Below are positions 35,105-45,080 of a DNA stretch of 60,554 bases, in pieces. The number at the start of each line of letters is the position of its first letter. The stretch's first letter is position 1. The stretch lies in NCBI GenBank assembly GCA_016928955.1, contig JAFGJV010000054.1, forward strand, positions 1 to 60,554, read 5' to 3'. The notes below the pieces were generated by a model. It worked only from the letters and a program-made list of their open reading frames with translations, was not told the DNA's origin and did not search any database. The stretch comes from Spirochaetales bacterium (GTDB lineage Bacteria; Spirochaetota; Spirochaetia; Treponematales; UBA12059). A program made the translations under genes and the position numbers.

Positions 35105-35809
35105 GTGAACGTCGAACGCCTGAACGGACTATCCCTTGAAGCTCTCTACGCCTTGGCCGAGAAAATGGGCCTGGATCTGCCCGCTGGGCTGGAACGGGTG
35201 TTCGTGGTCGAGGCCGTGCTGGAGGCCTTTGACGAGGATAATGAGGAGCGCCGCGCGTCCGGGGACGCGGCCATCCATATCGAGGAAAAGAAATTCTCCG
35301 GCTCGGAACTGGACGAGATCGACGCGTCGCTGGACGCGGCTCCGTGCATCGTTGGCAGGTACAACGAGACGGTCATCCATTGCGTGCCCCGGGACCATGA
35401 GTGGGCCTTTGCGTTCTGGGACGTGAGGGACGACGAGCAGGACCTGCTCAAGGCCGAGGGCGGTTTTTCAGGCTTTTTCCTCCGCGTGGTCAAAAACCCG
35501 TCCCATGACGGCAAAGGGTCGTCAGGCTTTGACATACCGGTCGAGGACGACGACAACCACTGGTACATCCACCTTCCCGAGCAGGATACCGTGTACAGGC
35601 TGGATCTGTGCGCGCGCTTTGGCGCCAAATTCCGGCCTATAGCCCATTCGCACGCTTTCAGGACACCCCGCTCGGTGCTCACTACCGCCGACGATGGCCT
35701 AGAGCCCAAGCAGGCAGCGCTGGCTGGCTTGTCAGGCATAGACCATCTCATGATCCAGAACCTTCCCGATCGTCATCCCTCCCGCATACTCGGCGGCTTT
35801 GACGACTAG
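35105..35809 (+). CDS. DUF4912 domain protein
   Basis: 234 residues. An N-terminal SAP/Rho-N-like helical segment (LNGLSLEALYALAEKMGLDL) is followed by an acidic linker and a DUF4912 beta-rich domain (VPRDHEWAFAFWDV; WYIHLPEQDTVYRLDLC). DUF4912 genes commonly sit beside GH57/DUF1957 genes, as here (15 bases to the next start). A polysaccharide-related accessory role is inferred from that association. Confidence 0.82.
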   Translation: MNVERLNGLSLEALYALAEKMGLDLPAGLERVFVVEAVLEAFDEDNEERRASGDAAIHIEEKKFSGSELDEIDASLDAAPCIVGRYNETVIHCVPRDHEWAFAFWDVRDDEQDLLKAEGGFSGFFLRVVKNPSHDGKGSSGFDIPVEDDDNHWYIHLPEQDTVYRLDLCARFGAKFRPIAHSHAFRTPRSVLTTADDGLEPKQAALAGLSGIDHLMIQNLPDRHPSRILGGFDD

Positions 35810-35824
35810 GGCGGAGGCATACTC

Positions 35825-37411
35825 GTGCAAACCGGAACCATTGCCCTGGTCTTGAACGCCCATCTCCCTTTTGTCAGGCAGCCGGATTATCCTCGCTTCC
35901 TGGAGGAGCGCTGGCTGTTCGAGTCCCTGTCAGAAACCTATCTCCCCCTGTTGCGCCTGTTCGCGCGCCTTGAGGCCGAGCACATACCCTGGAAGCTGAC
36001 CATGGCCATATCGCCCACGCTCCAGGCCATGCTGTCCGACAAGCTCCTGCGCGAGCGCTACTCGTCATGGCTTGAAACCCAGCTCGAGCTCGCCGAGCGC
36101 GAGCTGGCCAGGGTAGGCTCCGACCCGGTGCAGGGACCCCTTGCCCGCATGTACCACGACCTCTACCGCCAGAACCTGGAGGATTTCAACGTCCTGCACG
36201 GCGGCAACATACTGGGCGCCATAGATTTCTACTTCAAGAAGGGCCGGCTGGATCTCCTGACCAGCGGCGCAACGCAGGCCTTCCTGCCCATTTACCGCTG
36301 TTTCCCCGAGGCGGTGGCCGCCCAGGTGGAGGCATCCGTCGTTTCGTACCGCGCAACCTTCGGGCGCTCGCCGTCCGGATTCTGGATGCCCCAGCTGGGC
36401 TGGTACCCCGGCGTGGAGTCCATACTGGCGGCATACGGATTGTCCTACAGCGTGGTGTCCACGCGGGGCGCCATGCTGGGCAAGCCCACGCCCAAGGCGG
36501 GATCCTACGCCCCCGTTGCCTGCCCGAACGGTTTCACCGCCTTTGTTCGCGACGTTGCCGCCACCGAGGCCGTATGGTCGGAGACTGAGGGGTATCCGGC
36601 AGATCCAGCGTACAGGGATTTTTACCGCGACATAGGTTTTGACCTGCCTTTGGACTACGTGGGTCCATACGTCGAGCAGGGACAGATACGGACCTTCACG
36701 GGTTTCAAATACTGGGCCGTGACGGGCCCGGGCGACGACAAAAAACCTTACGACCCTGAGCTGGCTTCGGCCAAGGCCGTGGAGCACGCGGAAAACTTCC
36801 TGTACAACAGGGCACGGCAGGCGCGCAAGGCTGCCGCCCTCATGGACAGGCCACCCCTCATGGTGGCGCCCTACGACGCCGAACTGTTCGGCCATTGGTG
36901 GTTCGAGGGCATACAGTGGCTCGAGGCCCTGTTCCGCAAGGCACAGGGCACCTCGGAGCTGGCGTTCACCACGCTGGCCGAGTACAAGAAAAACTGGCCA
37001 GACAATCAGGAGTCCTTGCCGGAGTTCTCAAGCTGGGGCGACGGCGGCTACGCGGGGATATGGCTGGAAAAGGCCAACGACTGGGTATACCGGCACACCT
37101 TCAAGATGATAGAGCGCATGATAGAGCTCGCCGAGCGCTTTCCCAACGAAAGCGGCCTCAGGGAGCGGGTGCTCAACCAGGCCGCCCGCGAGGTGCTGCT
37201 CTCCCAGGCGGCGGACTGGCCCTTCCTCTTGCGTTCGGGCAAGTCAGGCTCGTTCGCGCGCAAGCAGATAGAGGACGCGGTGACCAATTTCAACCGCATC
37301 TACGAAATGCTGTGCGCCAACACTGTTGGTACCGAGTGGCTGACCCGGCTCGAGAAACGCAACAACATCTTCCCGTCCATCAACTACCGCATATTCAGGC
37401 GCAAGCGCTAG
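35825..37411 (+). CDS. GH57 branching-enzyme-like protein lacking the usual nucleophile
   Basis: 528 residues, GTG start with GGAGG upstream. The GH57 motifs are HLPF (13-16) and YDAELFGHWWFEG, with the acid/base Asp351, and a helical DUF1957 C-terminal domain follows. The family is 1,4-alpha-glucan branching enzyme. In motif 3, where the nucleophile Glu is expected (WLPE-type), the sequence is WMPQ, giving Gln190 (codon CAG). This looks like one of the GH57-like proteins that lost catalytic residues, or an inactive or altered enzyme. Confidence 0.85.
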   Translation: MQTGTIALVLNAHLPFVRQPDYPRFLEERWLFESLSETYLPLLRLFARLEAEHIPWKLTMAISPTLQAMLSDKLLRERYSSWLETQLELAERELARVGSDPVQGPLARMYHDLYRQNLEDFNVLHGGNILGAIDFYFKKGRLDLLTSGATQAFLPIYRCFPEAVAAQVEASVVSYRATFGRSPSGFWMPQLGWYPGVESILAAYGLSYSVVSTRGAMLGKPTPKAGSYAPVACPNGFTAFVRDVAATEAVWSETEGYPADPAYRDFYRDIGFDLPLDYVGPYVEQGQIRTFTGFKYWAVTGPGDDKKPYDPELASAKAVEHAENFLYNRARQARKAAALMDRPPLMVAPYDAELFGHWWFEGIQWLEALFRKAQGTSELAFTTLAEYKKNWPDNQESLPEFSSWGDGGYAGIWLEKANDWVYRHTFKMIERMIELAERFPNESGLRERVLNQAAREVLLSQAADWPFLLRSGKSGSFARKQIEDAVTNFNRIYEMLCANTVGTEWLTRLEKRNNIFPSINYRIFRRKR

Positions 37412-37414
37412 GGC

Positions 37415-38161
37415 ATGGCCAGGGCACGGTTCCGTATCCAGTCCATGGAACGAGTCACGCCCTTGGCCGCGCGCCTCAGGCTTGCGCCGGAGGACGGCAA
37501 GCTCCCGGAAGCCTTCCGGCGCAGGAAACCCGGCCACGCTTGCGCGTTCAGCTTTGGCGTACCCGGCTTCCCGCCCTGGTCGGGGCCCTTCATTCCCGTA
37601 AACGCCCCGTCCGATGCCGGCCTGGACATCATCGTGCCAGCCGTTGACCAGTGGACGCTAGCCCTGGTCGACGCATGCGAGCGCTTTCCGGGCCCAGACG
37701 CGAACCGGCCGTGGACGGCGGACGTGAAAGGTCCCGCGGGCGGATTCGTGGTCGCTCGCGGCACCGGCCCCATCGTCATGATAGCCTGCGGTTCTGACGC
37801 GTCGCCCTTCCTGGCCGTGGCATCGGACATGGCGCGTACGGGCGACAGGCGCAGGGCCGTTTTCCTGTGGTCGGCCCGCACCCGGGATGACCTTGCCGGG
37901 CTGGACGCGCTGACCGCCGCAGGAAAGCCAGCGGTACTCACCATACCCATACTGTCAGGCGATCCTCTGTGGACGGGCAGGCGGGGGGCCGTGGACGAAG
38001 CAGCGCTGAGGGAACTCGCAGCGCCGGAACTGGCGGACGCAGGCACCGGATTCTGGCTGTCGGCTCCGGCTGAGGAACTGCGCAGACTGTCGCGTGTCCT
38101 GCGCCAGCTGGGAGTCGGGATGGGGCGCGTCCATGCCCGCCGCGTGCCGGGCAGGGACTGA
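37415..38161 (+). CDS. Ferredoxin-NADP reductase-like oxidoreductase fragment/domain protein
   Basis: 248 residues beginning 4 bases after the GH57 gene. The fold order resembles FNR-type flavoproteins: an N-terminal beta-barrel (MERVTPLAARLRLAPEDG) followed by a nucleotide-binding-like GPIVMIACGSDASPFLAVASDM. A typical FAD-binding RxYS motif is not obvious, so cofactor use is uncertain. Part of the DUF4912-GH57 operon by position. Confidence 0.6.
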   Translation: MARARFRIQSMERVTPLAARLRLAPEDGKLPEAFRRRKPGHACAFSFGVPGFPPWSGPFIPVNAPSDAGLDIIVPAVDQWTLALVDACERFPGPDANRPWTADVKGPAGGFVVARGTGPIVMIACGSDASPFLAVASDMARTGDRRRAVFLWSARTRDDLAGLDALTAAGKPAVLTIPILSGDPLWTGRRGAVDEAALRELAAPELADAGTGFWLSAPAEELRRLSRVLRQLGVGMGRVHARRVPGRD

Positions 38162-38166
38162 AGGCC

Positions 38167-38631
38167 ATGACGACCAACGCCATACGCATGGTGAAGGCGC
38201 TCGGCCTGAGCGCGCGTGTGCTCGAGTACGAGGTGGACGACAGCGACCTTTCGGCGGGGCACGTGGCCGCGGCCCTTGGCCTGGACCCGGACCGCGTATT
38301 CAAGACCCTGGTGGCTGTGGGCGACAAAACAGGACCTTTTATGTGCGTCATACCGGGTTCCTTGGAGCTCAACCTCAAGAAAGCAGCATCTGCGTCCGGC
38401 AACAAGTCGGTGGCCATGCTGCCGCTGAGGGAACTTGAGCCCCTGACCGGTTACGTCCGGGGCGGCTGCTCGCCGGTGGGCGCCAAAAAGCGCCTGCCCG
38501 TGTATCTGGACGAGACTGCGGCCCTCTGGGATGACATAGCGGTGAGCGCGGGGATCAGGGGTGCCCAGATGGTCCTTGCTCCGGGAGACCTGATTACGGC
38601 ATCCGGCGGGAGCTACGCCGACCTGACCTGA
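38167..38631 (+). CDS. YbaK/EbsC family aminoacyl-tRNA deacylase
   Basis: 154 residues matching the YbaK fold (Cys-tRNA-Pro deacylase family): DDSDLSAGHVAAALGLDPDRVFKTLV, NLKKAASASGNKSVAML and GYVRGGCSPVGAKKRLPVYLDE. It likely removes cysteine or another wrong amino acid from tRNA-Pro. Follows the previous gene by 5 bases. Confidence 0.92.
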   Translation: MTTNAIRMVKALGLSARVLEYEVDDSDLSAGHVAAALGLDPDRVFKTLVAVGDKTGPFMCVIPGSLELNLKKAASASGNKSVAMLPLRELEPLTGYVRGGCSPVGAKKRLPVYLDETAALWDDIAVSAGIRGAQMVLAPGDLITASGGSYADLT

Positions 38632-38728
38632 CGGCGGAACCGAAGAGCCCGATCCGGGCCCTGGGCCACTCGCGACGTGCCCGCGGCAAGCCCATCCTGT
38701 GCGGCTGGTTTTAGGGGCTGTCGTTTTT

Positions 38729-38758
38729 TTAACACACGACTAGCAATTTCAATATAAT
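38729..38758 (+). promoter_or_regulatory. Leaderless-type promoter of the phosphoesterase
   Basis: TTAACA (38729-38734), 18 bases, perfect TATAAT (38753-38758), exactly 6 bases, then ATG at 38765. Confidence 0.65.
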
Positions 38759-38764
38759 CTTTTC

Positions 38765-39955
38765 ATGGTTGGCGGGCATACTGCCGCAAGTTCGCAGGCG
38801 CGTACTCAAACGCGTAAGCTTCTAATCAGGGAGGCGCGCCGGATAGCCCGGACCTGGGCGCCCGCGCGGACGGCCTACTGGCGGAAGGATGGACGCTTGA
38901 AGCTTGCGGAGTTTCTGAAAACCATGCATGAGCTTATGGATGGCGCGCGGCGGGAGACGCTGGGTTCAGGCGACCGCATCGTGTTCGTAAGCGATCTGCA
39001 CCTAGGTGACCGTTCGGGCAGCGACGACTTCAGGCGAAACGAAGACCTGGTGCTCGGGGCGCTGTCGTCGCATTACCGCGAACGGAACTACCGCCTTGTG
39101 CTCAACGGAGACATAGAGGAGCTGCATAAATTCCGCCTCAGCGCCGTTCGGTCGGCGTACAGCCATCTGTTCGACCTGTTCAGGGACTTTGCCGCGGGCC
39201 CCGGCCTGGTCAAAATAGTGGGCAACCATAATTTGCCCCTGCTTCTTCTGCCTGAAGACGAGTTTCCCCGCGACCACGCGCTCAGGCTTGACTGGAACGC
39301 CAACACCATACTGGCTTTTCACGGGCACCAGTCCCACAAGCTGTTCACCAAATACAACTACATCTCGAATTTTATCGTACGGTATCTAGCCAATCCCCTG
39401 CATCTCCATAACGTGGACATACCCATGACCAGCGCCAGGCGGTTCCGCGCCGAGAAAAGGATTTACCGGGCGTCCAAACAGCTTGGCATCGTAAGCATAG
39501 CCGGGCACACGCACCGGCCGCTCTTTGAGTCGTACAGCAAGTACGATACCCTCAGGTGGAACATAGAGACCATGCTCAGGCGCTATACGCTGGCCGACGA
39601 GACGGGCAAGAGCGAGCTGAGCCAGCTCATATCGATATACGCCGACGAATTCAGGCGCCTTGGCAAACGGGACAGGACACGGAAGGTGTCACGGAGCCTG
39701 TACGAGCGAGAGGAGCTGCTGTACCCCTGCATGTTCAACTCGGGGTGCCTGACCGGACGGGGCGGGTTTACCGCCATAGAGATAGCCGACGGGACCATAG
39801 CCCTGGTGTACTGGGCCAGGGACGGCGCGGCCAGGAACTATGTGGAAAAGGAGGCGCAGCTCAAGGAGCGCGCCTCCGGTACTCCGTGGATAAAGTACAC
39901 CATAGCCAGCGATTCCCTGGACTACGTGTTTGCCAGGATACAGCTGCTCGGCTGA
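38765..39955 (+). CDS. Calcineurin-like metallophosphoesterase
   Basis: 396 residues. All five metal-binding motifs are seen: VSDLHLGD, NGDIEE, GNHN, HGHQ and GHTHRP. The first ~70 residues are a basic helical extension. An alternative TTG start near 38896 with GGAAGG upstream would remove 44 residues, but the consensus promoter ending 6 bases before 38765 favours the long form. The substrate is unknown; UDP-diacylglucosamine hydrolase-like proteins share the motif order. Confidence 0.88.
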   Translation: MVGGHTAASSQARTQTRKLLIREARRIARTWAPARTAYWRKDGRLKLAEFLKTMHELMDGARRETLGSGDRIVFVSDLHLGDRSGSDDFRRNEDLVLGALSSHYRERNYRLVLNGDIEELHKFRLSAVRSAYSHLFDLFRDFAAGPGLVKIVGNHNLPLLLLPEDEFPRDHALRLDWNANTILAFHGHQSHKLFTKYNYISNFIVRYLANPLHLHNVDIPMTSARRFRAEKRIYRASKQLGIVSIAGHTHRPLFESYSKYDTLRWNIETMLRRYTLADETGKSELSQLISIYADEFRRLGKRDRTRKVSRSLYEREELLYPCMFNSGCLTGRGGFTAIEIADGTIALVYWARDGAARNYVEKEAQLKERASGTPWIKYTIASDSLDYVFARIQLLG

Positions 39956-39962
39956 CTGATCC

Positions 39963-41312
39963 CTACAAGCCGAGCCCGCCAAGAGCGTCGTGGATAAGCT
40001 CGCTGACCGTGGGGTGGGGGAACACGACGGCGTCCATATCCCCGACGCCGGCTCCCTGGGCAATGGCATACTGCAGGCCCCATATCAGCTCGCTGGCGTA
40101 GGGCGCCACCACGGTGGCTCCGAGCAGGCGGCCGGTTTTGGCGTCGGCCAAGAGCTTGCACATGCCGTGGGCCCCCATGCCGTTTTCCGCCAGAAAGCGG
40201 CCATTGGCGCGGGCGGGCAGGGAGCTTTTTGCGTACTCCACCCCGGCAGCCTTGAGCTCGGCCTCGGTGGCTCCAACACCGGCGGCTTCCGGTTCGCCGT
40301 ACACCACCCAGGGTAGGGCCTTCCAGGGCACGGACGCGGTTTTGCCCGCTATGGCGTCTGCCACGGCGCGGCCCATGGCGCTGGCCGAGTGGGCAAGGAG
40401 CGAGCGGCCGGTCACGTCGCCTATGGCCCACACGCCGGGCACGTTGGTGCGACACTGGTCGTCCACGATTATGCCCTTGGGCCCGAACTGCACACCGGCC
40501 GCTTCCAGCCCAAGGCCAGACACCAACGGTTTGCGGCCGGCTGCCGCGAGGATAAGGTCGCCCGTGACCGACCCGTTGTCGTCGCCCTTGGTATAGCTGA
40601 CCACGCCGCCCTCTATGCCGGTCACCCTGGCGCCCGTGTGGATGGTCACGCCCTTGAGCGAGCGGCGGAACACGCCCACCGCCTCTGCGTCCATGAAAGG
40701 AAGGATCTCGCCCATCATCTCAAGCACCGTGACACCCACGCCCAGGGCCGAGAAATAGGTGGCGAATTCTATGCCCACTACCCCGGCGCCTATGATGACC
40801 AGGGAACCGGGCAGTTCCTTGAGGTTCAAAAGCTCGGCGCTGGTAAGCACGGATGGATTGCCGGCCAGGCCCGGTATGGGCGGCAGGGCGGGTTCCGAAC
40901 CGGACGCCACTATGATGTGCCTGCCTTCCAGCATTTGTCCGCTTTCCTGAACGCGGATGGATGAGGCCGACGCCAGTTCTCCGGTGCCCTGGATTACGTC
41001 GACCTTGTGTTTCTTCATGAGAAAGTCCACGTTGGCCACCAGGCGTTTGACCGTCTGGTTTTTCCACTCCATGGCGGCGGCCAGGTCATAGCGGGCCCCA
41101 TCCACGCGGATGCCCATGGCCTCCGATTCAAGTGCGTGGCGGTAGCGTTTGGCTCCAGCCAGGAGGCTTTTGGTCGGTATGCAGCCCCGGTTCAGGCAGG
41201 TGCCACCCAGGGCGTCCTTCTCGACCAGGGCCACGCTGAGACCAAGCGATCCGGCCCTCTCGGCCGCCACATAGCCTCCGGGACCTCCGCCCAGAATGAC
41301 GATGTCGTACAC
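39963..41312 (-). CDS. lpdA: Dihydrolipoyl dehydrogenase
   Basis: 449 residues. N-terminal FAD-binding IVILGGGPGGYVAAERA, redox-active disulfide GGTCLNRGCIPTKSLL at about residues 38-53, an NAD-binding GAGVVGIEFA, and a C-terminal dimerisation domain with the catalytic His-Glu motif (VFPHPTVSELI). E3 subunit of 2-oxoacid dehydrogenases or the glycine cleavage system. GTG start with AAGGGGG upstream. Appears monocistronic, divergent from dnaE. Confidence 0.95.
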   Translation of the reverse strand: MYDIVILGGGPGGYVAAERAGSLGLSVALVEKDALGGTCLNRGCIPTKSLLAGAKRYRHALESEAMGIRVDGARYDLAAAMEWKNQTVKRLVANVDFLMKKHKVDVIQGTGELASASSIRVQESGQMLEGRHIIVASGSEPALPPIPGLAGNPSVLTSAELLNLKELPGSLVIIGAGVVGIEFATYFSALGVGVTVLEMMGEILPFMDAEAVGVFRRSLKGVTIHTGARVTGIEGGVVSYTKGDDNGSVTGDLILAAAGRKPLVSGLGLEAAGVQFGPKGIIVDDQCRTNVPGVWAIGDVTGRSLLAHSASAMGRAVADAIAGKTASVPWKALPWVVYGEPEAAGVGATEAELKAAGVEYAKSSLPARANGRFLAENGMGAHGMCKLLADAKTGRLLGATVVAPYASELIWGLQYAIAQGAGVGDMDAVVFPHPTVSELIHDALGGLGL

Positions 41313-41455
41313 GGTATCCCCCTTTTTTTAGCGAGTACCCACCCGCCACCGGCATAGTGGACAATAGTCGTCCCCCGCGTCAACCGTGGGCGACGCGGCC
41401 ATCGGGCGACGCGGCCTTTACGGGTCCTCCCCCCGGATGCTAGACTGGCCGCACC

Positions 41456-44400
41456 ATGTCCTTTGTCCACATCCACACGCACAGCGACTTTTCGCTCCTT
41501 GACGGCGCCGCCTCCATTCCGAGCCTGGTCGGCAAGGCCAAAGCCCTGGGCATGCCCGGCTTGGCTATTACCGACCACGGCAACATGTTCGGCGCCCTGA
41601 AATTCTACAAAGAGTGCCGGAAAGTCGGTATCAATCCCATAGTCGGGAGCGAATTCTACGTTGCGGGGGCGTCCAGGAGGGAAAAAACCGGCACCGAGGG
41701 CGGAAACAAGTACTACCACCTGGTCCTGGTCGCCAAGAACGAGGAAGGGTACCGCAACCTGGTGCAGTTGTCGTCGTTGTCGTATACCGAGGGCTTCTAT
41801 TACAAGCCGCGCATAGACTGGGAACTCATGGAGAGCTACCACGAGGGGCTGATATGCTCCACGGCGTGCATAGCCGGCGAGGTGCCCCAGTATCTGCTTC
41901 TGGGGCGCAACGACGAGGCAGAGCGCGTGGCCGCCCGGTACCGCGATCTGTTTGGGGCGGAAAACTACTATCTGGAGCTTCAGGACCACGGCATGGACGA
42001 GGAACGCCGCGTCAACAGGGAGCTCGTACCCATGGCCAAGCGGCTGGGCGTGGGCATCATTGCCACCAACGACGTGCACTATCTGGAAAAATCCGACGCG
42101 GCGGCCCACGACGCCCTCCTGTGCGTGGGCACCAACCGCAAGGTGTCGGACGTGTCGCGCATGCGCTTTCCCTCTCCCGAGTTTTACCTCAAAAGCCCCG
42201 ACGAGATGGCCAGCCTGTTCCGCGAGCTGCCGGATGCCCTGTCCAACACCCTCCGTATCAACGAAATGGTCAACCTGACCATACCCCTGCCAGGGCCGCT
42301 CCTTCCCAAATTCGATATACCCCAGAGCTTCTGCTCGGACGACGATGAGAAAGCTGCCCCGGAGGTGGAGCGCGTACGGGCCTTCCTGGGCGCCATGAGC
42401 GACGACGATATATGCAAACCCAATCCCAAGTACGGTAAGGTAGCGGCGGGGGAGCTGGCACCCGGCATTAGGAAGACCCTGGAGCGAAGGCTTTCAGACC
42501 CGGTGACCCGGTATTTCATATTCAGCGCCAACCGCGGGCTTGAGAAGCGCTATCCGAACCTGAGCGACGACATACAAAAGCGCCTGGACTACGAATTGTC
42601 CACCATCATCCTGATGGACTTTGTGGGCTACTTCCTGATCGTGGCCGACTTCATCAACTGGGCCAAGGATAGGGATATACCCGTTGGCCCGGGGCGCGGC
42701 TCCGGCGCCGGTTCCATCGTCGCCTATTCTCTGCGCATCACGGACATAGAGCCCCTGCGCTTCAACCTGCTGTTCGAGCGCTTCCTCAACCCGGAGCGCG
42801 TGTCCATGCCGGACTTTGACGTGGACTTCTGCTACGAGCGGCGGGGCGAGGTGATCGACTATGTGACCAAGAAGTACGGTGAGGACCGCGTTGGCCAGAT
42901 CATCACCTTTGGCACGCTCAAGGCCAAGGCCGTGATCAAGGACGTGGCGAGGGCCCTGGACATATCGATAGACGAGTCCAACATGATCACCAAGCTGGTG
43001 CCGGACGACCCCAAGATGACCCTGGCCCTGGCCTTTGAGCAGGAACCCAAGCTGGCCGAGCTCGCTGAAAATCCCCGCTACCAGGAACTGTTCGAGATGG
43101 CCCGCAAGCTGGAAAACAAGAACAGGCACACCAGCTTTCACGCGGCAGGCATAGTCATAGGCAAGTCCAAGCTGTCGGACTTTGTTCCCCTGTTCAAGGA
43201 CCCCAAGACGGGTATCGTGGCCACGCAGTTCACCATGGACCAGCTTGAGGAATGCGGCCTTGTAAAGATGGATTTTCTGGGTCTCAAGACCCTGACCCTG
43301 ATCAAGAACACCCTGTCCTTGATGCGCAAGCGCGGCGTGGACATAGACATCGGCTCCATACCGGAGGACGACGCCAAGACCTACGCCATGCTGGGAGAGG
43401 GCCGCTCGACCAGCGTGTTCCAGTTCGAGTCTGACGGCATGCAGGGCATCCTCAGGCAGGCCAAGCCGTCGCGCATAGAAGACCTCATAGCCCTGAACGC
43501 TTTGTACCGGCCCGGGCCCATGGACAACATACCCCAGTTCGTGGACTGCAAGTTCGGCCGCAAGCCCATCACCTATCCCCATGCGTCGCTCAAGCCCATC
43601 CTGGAGGAGACCTACGGCGTGATCGTCTACCAGGAACAGGTGATGCAGGCCACGCAGATCCTGGGAGGGTACACGCTCGGAGGCGCAGACATCCTACGCC
43701 GCGCCATGGGCAAGAAGAAGATCGAGGAGATGGCAAAACAGCGCGCCCTGTTCAACGCGGGCTGCGCTCGCATCCACGGCATAGACGAGCGCCAGGGCAA
43801 CGATATCTTTGACCTCCTGGAAAAATTCGCCGGGTATGGTTTCAACAAAAGCCACGCGGCGGCCTACGCCGTGCTGGCCTACCACACGGCCTGGCTCAAG
43901 GCGAACTACCCGGCCGAATTCATGGCCGCCAACCTGACCAACGAAATCAACGACACGGACAAGCTTACCCAATACATAGCCGAGGCCCGGTCCATGGGCA
44001 TAGAGGTGAGCGCCCCTGACATCAACCGTTCTGAGAGCAGGTTCACGGTGGCCGACGGCCGGATAGTGTACGGGCTCATAGGCATCAAGGGCGTGGGCGA
44101 GGGCGTGGCCATGGACATCCTGGCCGAACGCCAGAAGGGCGGCCCGTTCAAGGATTTTATAGACTTCCTGGAGCGGACGGGCGTCCAGTCAGCCAACAAG
44201 CGCGTCATAGAAACCCTGGTGCGCGCCGGCTGTTTCGACTCCCTGGGCGGACGGAGGGCTGAACTGGTCCTGAACCTGGAGCGCGCCTACGACTACGCAG
44301 CCAAAAAGGCCGAGGCGGGCGAGTACGGACAGGCCAGCCTGTTCGAGGGCGCGAGCGACGAGGAATTCCCGCCGTTCCGCTTCGAGCCGGCCGACGAGTG

Positions 44401-45031
44401 GCCGCGGGCGGAGCTCCTGCGCCAGGAGAAACAGCTTCTGGGCTTCTATTTCTCCGGCCACCCCCTGGACGAATTCAAGGACGTCTACGAGCGCTGCTGC
44501 GATGTGGATTTTGCCCATCCCGAGCGCTCGAGCCCGGACCGCCAGTACACCCTGGTCGGCCAGCTTACGGAATTCCGGGAAATTCTCACGCGCAGGGGCA
44601 AGAAGATGGCCTTTGGCAAGGTGGAGAGCTACCAGGGATCCATAGAAATAGTCGTGTTCGCCGACACGCTGGAGCGCAATCCCGGCCGCTTTGAGCCGGA
44701 CGCCATCGTATTCCTGCGCGGCAAGGTGGACACGGACCGGGAGAACCCCAGCTTCAAGGTGGAGGAATTCGCCCTGCCAGGCGACCTACGGGAAAAAAGC
44801 TACCGAGAGGTCCATATAGCCCTCCACGCCGTGCGGCGCGAGGACGACCTTGCCTGCCTGAGAGACATACTCTTTGCCTCAAGCGGCCAGTGCGCCGTGG
44901 TGTTCCACGTTCCTGAGAACGGTGGAAACGTGCCGGTCAAGGCCCATGCCCAGATATCCTGCGCGCCCAGGGATGATATCCTTGAGCGCATACGGGAAAC
45001 GCCCGTGGTGGCGGACCTGTGGCTGTCGTGA
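41456..45031 (+). CDS. dnaE: DNA polymerase III alpha subunit
   Basis: 1191 residues, full length. N-terminal PHP domain (FVHIHTHSDFSLLDGAAS; ITDHGNMFGALKF), polymerase core with GPGRGSGAGSIVAYSL and the catalytic aspartates in PDFDVDFCYERR near residue 451, helix-hairpin-helix region (GLIGIKGVGEGVAMDIL) and a C-terminal OB fold. The replicative polymerase. No Shine-Dalgarno site. A possible promoter TTTACG (41417-41422)-N18-TAGACT (41441-41446) ends 9 bases before the ATG, so the leader is very short. Confidence 0.97.
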   Translation: MSFVHIHTHSDFSLLDGAASIPSLVGKAKALGMPGLAITDHGNMFGALKFYKECRKVGINPIVGSEFYVAGASRREKTGTEGGNKYYHLVLVAKNEEGYRNLVQLSSLSYTEGFYYKPRIDWELMESYHEGLICSTACIAGEVPQYLLLGRNDEAERVAARYRDLFGAENYYLELQDHGMDEERRVNRELVPMAKRLGVGIIATNDVHYLEKSDAAAHDALLCVGTNRKVSDVSRMRFPSPEFYLKSPDEMASLFRELPDALSNTLRINEMVNLTIPLPGPLLPKFDIPQSFCSDDDEKAAPEVERVRAFLGAMSDDDICKPNPKYGKVAAGELAPGIRKTLERRLSDPVTRYFIFSANRGLEKRYPNLSDDIQKRLDYELSTIILMDFVGYFLIVADFINWAKDRDIPVGPGRGSGAGSIVAYSLRITDIEPLRFNLLFERFLNPERVSMPDFDVDFCYERRGEVIDYVTKKYGEDRVGQIITFGTLKAKAVIKDVARALDISIDESNMITKLVPDDPKMTLALAFEQEPKLAELAENPRYQELFEMARKLENKNRHTSFHAAGIVIGKSKLSDFVPLFKDPKTGIVATQFTMDQLEECGLVKMDFLGLKTLTLIKNTLSLMRKRGVDIDIGSIPEDDAKTYAMLGEGRSTSVFQFESDGMQGILRQAKPSRIEDLIALNALYRPGPMDNIPQFVDCKFGRKPITYPHASLKPILEETYGVIVYQEQVMQATQILGGYTLGGADILRRAMGKKKIEEMAKQRALFNAGCARIHGIDERQGNDIFDLLEKFAGYGFNKSHAAAYAVLAYHTAWLKANYPAEFMAANLTNEINDTDKLTQYIAEARSMGIEVSAPDINRSESRFTVADGRIVYGLIGIKGVGEGVAMDILAERQKGGPFKDFIDFLERTGVQSANKRVIETLVRAGCFDSLGGRRAELVLNLERAYDYAAKKAEAGEYGQASLFEGASDEEFPPFRFEPADEWPRAELLRQEKQLLGFYFSGHPLDEFKDVYERCCDVDFAHPERSSPDRQYTLVGQLTEFREILTRRGKKMAFGKVESYQGSIEIVVFADTLERNPGRFEPDAIVFLRGKVDTDRENPSFKVEEFALPGDLREKSYREVHIALHAVRREDDLACLRDILFASSGQCAVVFHVPENGGNVPVKAHAQISCAPRDDILERIRETPVVADLWLS

Positions 45032-45080
45032 CGGAGGGACGCGGGGAAAGGGCGAGCGCGTTCGGCGCGTTACCGGCCGG

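Noticed and set aside
42494-43582. 362-residue minus-strand frame
   Set aside because: Antisense to the dnaE polymerase core; no family features.
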